A DNA stretch of 64,000 nucleotides from JBCBGF01 sp039820585 (GTDB lineage: Bacteria > Pseudomonadota > Alphaproteobacteria > Rhodobacterales > Rhodobacteraceae). Location: the NCBI GenBank assembly GCA_039820585.1, contig JBCBPV010000013.1:5937-69936 (forward strand), written 5' to 3'. The notes under the pieces are model-generated. The model was not told the DNA's origin. It did no database searches and worked only from the letters and a program-made list of their open reading frames with translations. Made by a program: the position numbers and the translations under genes. This document shows positions 60,798-64,000 of this stretch, piece after piece. How positions within the stretch are numbered: the stretch's first letter is position 1; each line of letters opens with the position of its first letter.

Positions 60798-61771
60798 CCA
60801 GTACCCCCGAGTTGGTAATCTCGATCATTAATTATCGCACCGGCCCAATGACGGTGCAGTGCATCGAATCCGTCATGACCGATATCGGTGATATCGATGC
60901 CCGCGTTGTTGTGGTCGACAACGCCTCAGGCGATGGATCCGCTGAGATGGTGGCTGAGTGGATTAAGGCCAGCGACACGCCGATCCCCGTCGATCTGGTG
61001 CGTTCCCCCGATAACACAGGGTTTTCGGGCGGCCATAACCAGGGCATCACGTCCACTGAGGCGCAGTTCTACCTGCTTCTTAATTCCGATGCGATTGTCA
61101 GCAAAGGCTTCTTCAACGCCCTGATGACCGCCGCTCGCGCCGCGCCCAAGGACGTGGGCCTGATCGCCCCGCGCCTCGCCGGGCCGGACGGCGAGACGCA
61201 GATCAGCTGCTTCCGCTTCCCCACCCCCATCAGCGAATTTAGTCGCGCGATCTGCACCGGCTTTGTCTCCCGCGTCCTGCGCAAGCATGAGGTCGCGATT
61301 GGCACAGATCCAAAAGCTGAAGAGATTGAGTGGGCCAGTTTCGCGTCAATCCTGATCCGCGGCGAAATGATCCGCGACATTGGCCTGATGGATGAAGGGT
61401 ATTTTCTCTATTTCGAAGATGCCGAATACTGCCTGCGCGCGCGCAACGCCGGATGGACGTTCGGCTATGCGCCTCAGGCAACCACCGTCCACTTTCGTGG
61501 TGGCAGCGGCCCGGTCAAGGCGCTTGCGGCCTCGAAAAAGCGTATGCCCCGCTACTATTACCTCTCGCGCACGCGGTTCTTCTACCAGGCACATGGTCGA
61601 CTCGGTCTCTTGGCCGCCAACGCCGCCTGGTACGTGGGCCGAGGCCTTGCACAGTTCCGCCGGTTGGCAGGCCAGATCGTGCACCCGATGTGCGAAGGTG
61701 AGGCGAGCGATATCTGGATCGGCGCGTCGTCGCCCCTGTCCAAAAGCGGTGGTCCGGCGGACCAGAGATGA
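60794..61771 (+). CDS. family 2 glycosyltransferase (rhamnosyltransferase-like)
   Basis: The 325-residue GT-A product has VISIINYRTGPMTVQCIESV, VVVVDNASGDGSAEMV, the DNTGFSGGHNQGI block, FYLLLNSDAIV and YFEDAEYCLRARNAGW, the pattern of rhamnosyl- and similar transferases. Overlaps the previous gene and the sulfotransferase gene by 4 bases each. Acts at the cytoplasmic face of the membrane by inference. Confidence 0.9.
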   Translation: MTSTPELVISIINYRTGPMTVQCIESVMTDIGDIDARVVVVDNASGDGSAEMVAEWIKASDTPIPVDLVRSPDNTGFSGGHNQGITSTEAQFYLLLNSDAIVSKGFFNALMTAARAAPKDVGLIAPRLAGPDGETQISCFRFPTPISEFSRAICTGFVSRVLRKHEVAIGTDPKAEEIEWASFASILIRGEMIRDIGLMDEGYFLYFEDAEYCLRARNAGWTFGYAPQATTVHFRGGSGPVKALAASKKRMPRYYYLSRTRFFYQAHGRLGLLAANAAWYVGRGLAQFRRLAGQIVHPMCEGEASDIWIGASSPLSKSGGPADQR

Positions 61772-62613
61772 CCACGCCCGATTTCGTCATCATCGGTGCC
61801 ATGAAAAGCGGCACCACATCCCTCTATGCGCAACTCGCGGCGCAAGAGGGCGTGTTCATGAGCCCGCTGAAAGAGCCCAACTACTTCTCCGATGACGAAA
61901 ACTTTGCCAAGGGCCGTGACTGGTACGGCGCTTTGTTCAATGACGCGAAACCCGGCGATCTGAAGGGTGAGGCAAGCACGCACTACGCCAAGCTACCCAC
62001 TTATCCTGAAACGATTGACCGGATGGCCGATACGCTCGACAGTCCGCGCCTGATCTACGTGATCCGCGACCCGGTCACTCGTGCACTCTCGCATTACGTC
62101 CACGGATTCAGCCAGCGCGAGATCCATTGTGACTTGCCCGAGGCGGTCAGTGAACATCCCGAATTGATCGAATACGGCCGCTACGCCATGCAGATTGCCC
62201 CTTTCATCGACCGGTTCGGCAAGGACAGCATTCTTCTGACAAGCCTCGAACGCATGAAAGCCGATCCGCAGGGGGAGCTTAGCCGCATCGGCGTGCACAT
62301 CGGGGCGAAAAAGCCGCTCGTGTGGCAAACCGAAATGTCCGCGCAAAACGCCAGCGACCAACGCTGGCGCCGGTTGCCGTTTGAGCATTTCCTGGTCGAA
62401 AACCCCCTTTTGCGTGCGCTGCGGCGGGGGCTGGTCCCCAAATCCGTGAGAGATTGGGTGCGCCAGACTCGCGGGATCGAGGGCCACCCCGACTTGCCCG
62501 AGCATCAGCGCCATCACATGGAACAGATCTTTCTGGAAGATCGCAAAGCGCTGGCCAGCCTGTTTCCGGGCCATCCAGCGCTCACCGACGCCTACCCCTT
62601 CGCCCCGGCATGA
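61768..62613 (+). CDS. sulfotransferase
   Basis: PAPS-dependent transferase, 281 residues. The 5'-phosphosulfate loop is IIGAMKSGTTSLYAQL (catalytic Lys and P-loop-like KSGTTS) and the 3'-phosphate site is VIRDPVTRALSHY. This is the heparan-type sulfotransferase 1 layout. Coupled between two glycosyltransferase genes, so it likely sulfates a sugar of the surface polysaccharide. No PAPS-synthesis genes are in the window. Confidence 0.88.
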   Translation: MTTPDFVIIGAMKSGTTSLYAQLAAQEGVFMSPLKEPNYFSDDENFAKGRDWYGALFNDAKPGDLKGEASTHYAKLPTYPETIDRMADTLDSPRLIYVIRDPVTRALSHYVHGFSQREIHCDLPEAVSEHPELIEYGRYAMQIAPFIDRFGKDSILLTSLERMKADPQGELSRIGVHIGAKKPLVWQTEMSAQNASDQRWRRLPFEHFLVENPLLRALRRGLVPKSVRDWVRQTRGIEGHPDLPEHQRHHMEQIFLEDRKALASLFPGHPALTDAYPFAPA

Positions 62614-63572
62614 GCAGGCCTGCGACCATTGCAGCGATCGCTATCGGTCGCAATGAAGGCGAACGGCTGGTCCGCTGCCTGACTTCGCTAGCCGGTCAGG
62701 TCGAGCGTTTGGTCTATGTTGATTCCGGCTCCACCGATGGTTCCGTCGCTGCCGCGCGAAAGATCGGGGCCGACGTGGTCGAACTTGACACCACGACCCG
62801 GTTTACTGCCGCCCGCGCGCGCAACGCCGGGTTCGACCGACTGCGCGCCGGAGCTCTTCCGGAATTTGTTCAATTTGTCGATGGCGATTGCGAGGTGCAG
62901 GCCGACTGGCTGCCCACCGCGTCCGCCTTCCTCGCCGATCACCCGGATGTCGCCGTTGTCTGCGGTCGTCGCCGCGAACGGTTCCCCCAGGCAAGCCGCT
63001 ACAACCGTATGATCGACGAAGAATGGAACACGCCTGTGGGCGAAGCCCGCGCCTGTGGCGGTGACGCACTGATGCGCACCAGCGCGTTTGAAGATGTGGG
63101 CGGTTTTGATCCTGATTTCATTGCGGGTGAAGAACCCGAGCTGTGCGTGCGCCTGCGCGCCGCGGGCTGGCGCATTTGGCGGCTAGACGCCGAGATGACG
63201 CTGCACGATGCGGCGCTTGCCCGATTTGGCCAATGGTGGACACGCGCCCGGCGTGCGGGTCACGCCTATGCCGAAGGCGCCGCGATGCATGGTGCCCCGC
63301 CAGAACGCCACAACGTGGCCCAGATCCGGCGCGCGCTGCTTTGGGGGCTCGCGATCCCGTCGGCGGCGGCGCTTGGGCTGGCGATTAGTCCCTGGTCCCT
63401 CGCGCTACTGCTCGCCTGGCCCGCCCAGATCGCGCGGCTGGCGATACGCGGCGAACACCCTGAAACAGCCGCCTTTCTGACCCTTGGCAAAGTGCCAGAG
63501 GCGCTGGGCGTTCTGGATTTCCACATCCGCCGGCTTGCACACCGCCCTTCCCAAGTGATCGAATACAAATGA
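62610..63572 (+). CDS. family 2 glycosyltransferase
   Basis: The 320-residue product shows IAAIAIGRNEGERLVRCLTS, LVYVDSGSTDGSVAAARKIG, FVQFVDGDCEVQADWL (DxD-type site) and GEEPELCVRLRAAGWRIWRL. A C-terminal helix pair (LLWGLAIPSAAALGLAISPW) may anchor it in the membrane. ATG at 62610 overlaps the sulfotransferase stop (ATGA). Sugar specificity unknown. Confidence 0.9.
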   Translation: MSRPATIAAIAIGRNEGERLVRCLTSLAGQVERLVYVDSGSTDGSVAAARKIGADVVELDTTTRFTAARARNAGFDRLRAGALPEFVQFVDGDCEVQADWLPTASAFLADHPDVAVVCGRRRERFPQASRYNRMIDEEWNTPVGEARACGGDALMRTSAFEDVGGFDPDFIAGEEPELCVRLRAAGWRIWRLDAEMTLHDAALARFGQWWTRARRAGHAYAEGAAMHGAPPERHNVAQIRRALLWGLAIPSAAALGLAISPWSLALLLAWPAQIARLAIRGEHPETAAFLTLGKVPEALGVLDFHIRRLAHRPSQVIEYK

Positions 63573-63597
63573 GCCTAACCTCGCGGAGCGAACTGCC

Positions 63598-64000
63598 ATG
63601 ACCGACACAGTGCTTGTGACCGGCGGCGCCGGATACATCGGAAGCCACGCCTGCAAGGCCCTCAAACGCGCGGGCTTTACGCCTGTGACTTTCGACAACC
63701 TCGCCACCGGCTGGGCCGACGCGGTGAAGTTCGGGCCACTGGAACAAGGCGACCTCTTGGATCGTCCGCGGCTAGACCAGGTTTTGGCTGCCCACACACC
63801 CGTGGCCGTCATGCACTTTGCCGCCGCCTCTGATGTCGGCGAAAGCGCACGAGATCCGGGCAAATACTGGCGCAACAACGTCACAGGCTCGCTCAACCTG
63901 ATTGAGGCGATGTTGGATACAGGGCTGAAAAACCTTGTCTTTTCGTCAACGTGCGCAGTCTATGGTGAGTCCGACGGCGTACTCTTGGACGAAGACAGCC
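63598..64000 (+). CDS. galE: UDP-glucose 4-epimerase, 5' part
   Basis: Only the first 134 codons are in the window. The translation starts MTDTVLVTGGAGYIGSHACK with the NAD-binding G-x-x-G-x-x-G, then FDNLATGW, MHFAAASDVGESARDPGKYW and VFSSTCAVYG (catalytic Ser/Tyr region beginning), all typical of GalE. It would interconvert UDP-glucose and UDP-galactose for the polysaccharide locus. Lies 25 bases after the previous gene, with GCGGAG upstream. Confidence 0.93.
   Translation, partial: MTDTVLVTGGAGYIGSHACKALKRAGFTPVTFDNLATGWADAVKFGPLEQGDLLDRPRLDQVLAAHTPVAVMHFAAASDVGESARDPGKYWRNNVTGSLNLIEAMLDTGLKNLVFSSTCAVYGESDGVLLDEDS

Noticed and set aside
48695..64000. Complete prophage at the fibre/spike genes
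   Set aside because: No integrase, terminase, capsid, portal or lysis genes and no attachment-site repeats were found; only spike/fibre-like genes are present.
1..64000. CRISPR arrays, insertion sequences, rRNA or tRNA genes
   Set aside because: No regular spaced repeats, transposase-like frames, or recognisable RNA genes were seen on either strand.

Overview
The window looks like chromosomal DNA of a marine-type alphaproteobacterium of the Rhodobacteraceae (Roseobacter group). The base composition is high in GC, and the gene content is typical of that family: a stand-alone F1 operon (atpHAGDC) without F0 genes, a class II B12-dependent ribonucleotide reductase, a DUF1489/DUF2125/Hint-domain gene set, a VPLPA-type exosortase fused to EpsI, and a dimethylglycine dehydrogenase-like/MttB-like cluster. 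No rRNA, tRNA, CRISPR array or insertion sequence was seen.

Layout. Positions 1-9250 hold housekeeping and central-carbon genes: a cut-off alpha/beta hydrolase, glyA, nadK, a secreted hypothetical protein, prpE, an SGNH hydrolase, maeB and a DUF1489 gene. Positions 9360-21210 hold nrdJ with an unusual helix-turn-helix-like insert, a Hint-domain protein, rpsD, the overlapping trio hisC-tyrC-extensin-like lipoprotein, DUF2125, a ChaC-like cyclotransferase, and a MotA-like/OmpA-like envelope pair. Positions 21300-31600 hold clpA, gloB, a methyltransferase, the F1 ATP synthase operon and prs. Positions 31700-38450 hold a DsbA-like isomerase, a hydrolase, a tightly packed minus-strand set (threonine aldolase, YcgN-type protein, ribF, then maoC, a HAD phosphatase and ppaC), and a small basic protein. 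Positions 38520-40660 are groESL with a perfect CIRCE operator.

Positions 40693-48493 carry an ATP-grasp gene, an SMP-30 gene, and a translationally coupled methylamine-type catabolic operon: a DMGDH-like oxidase with a folate-binding GcvT half, an MttB-like methyltransferase, a TetR regulator and a second DAO-type oxidase. A perfect 16-base palindrome upstream of the operon is the natural candidate for the TetR operator.

Positions 48695 to the right edge are a surface-polysaccharide locus: ugd, exosortase/EpsI, glycosyltransferases, a WecG/TagA enzyme, a Wzy-like polymerase/ligase, a sulfotransferase and galE. Embedded in it are genes that do not look like polysaccharide synthesis. One is an 87-residue protein resembling the head-spike base protein of the Rhodobacter gene transfer agent (Rcc01079 family), with a perfect CtrA box upstream. 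The others form a four-gene minus-strand operon of beta-rich proteins without signal peptides (Ig-like, LamG-like, and PKD plus beta-helix). Together these suggest a GTA- or phage-type capsule-binding spike/fibre module stored beside the genes that make its likely receptor. This is the most interesting part of the window. The spike assignment rests on remembered family resemblance and gene context and needs a profile search.
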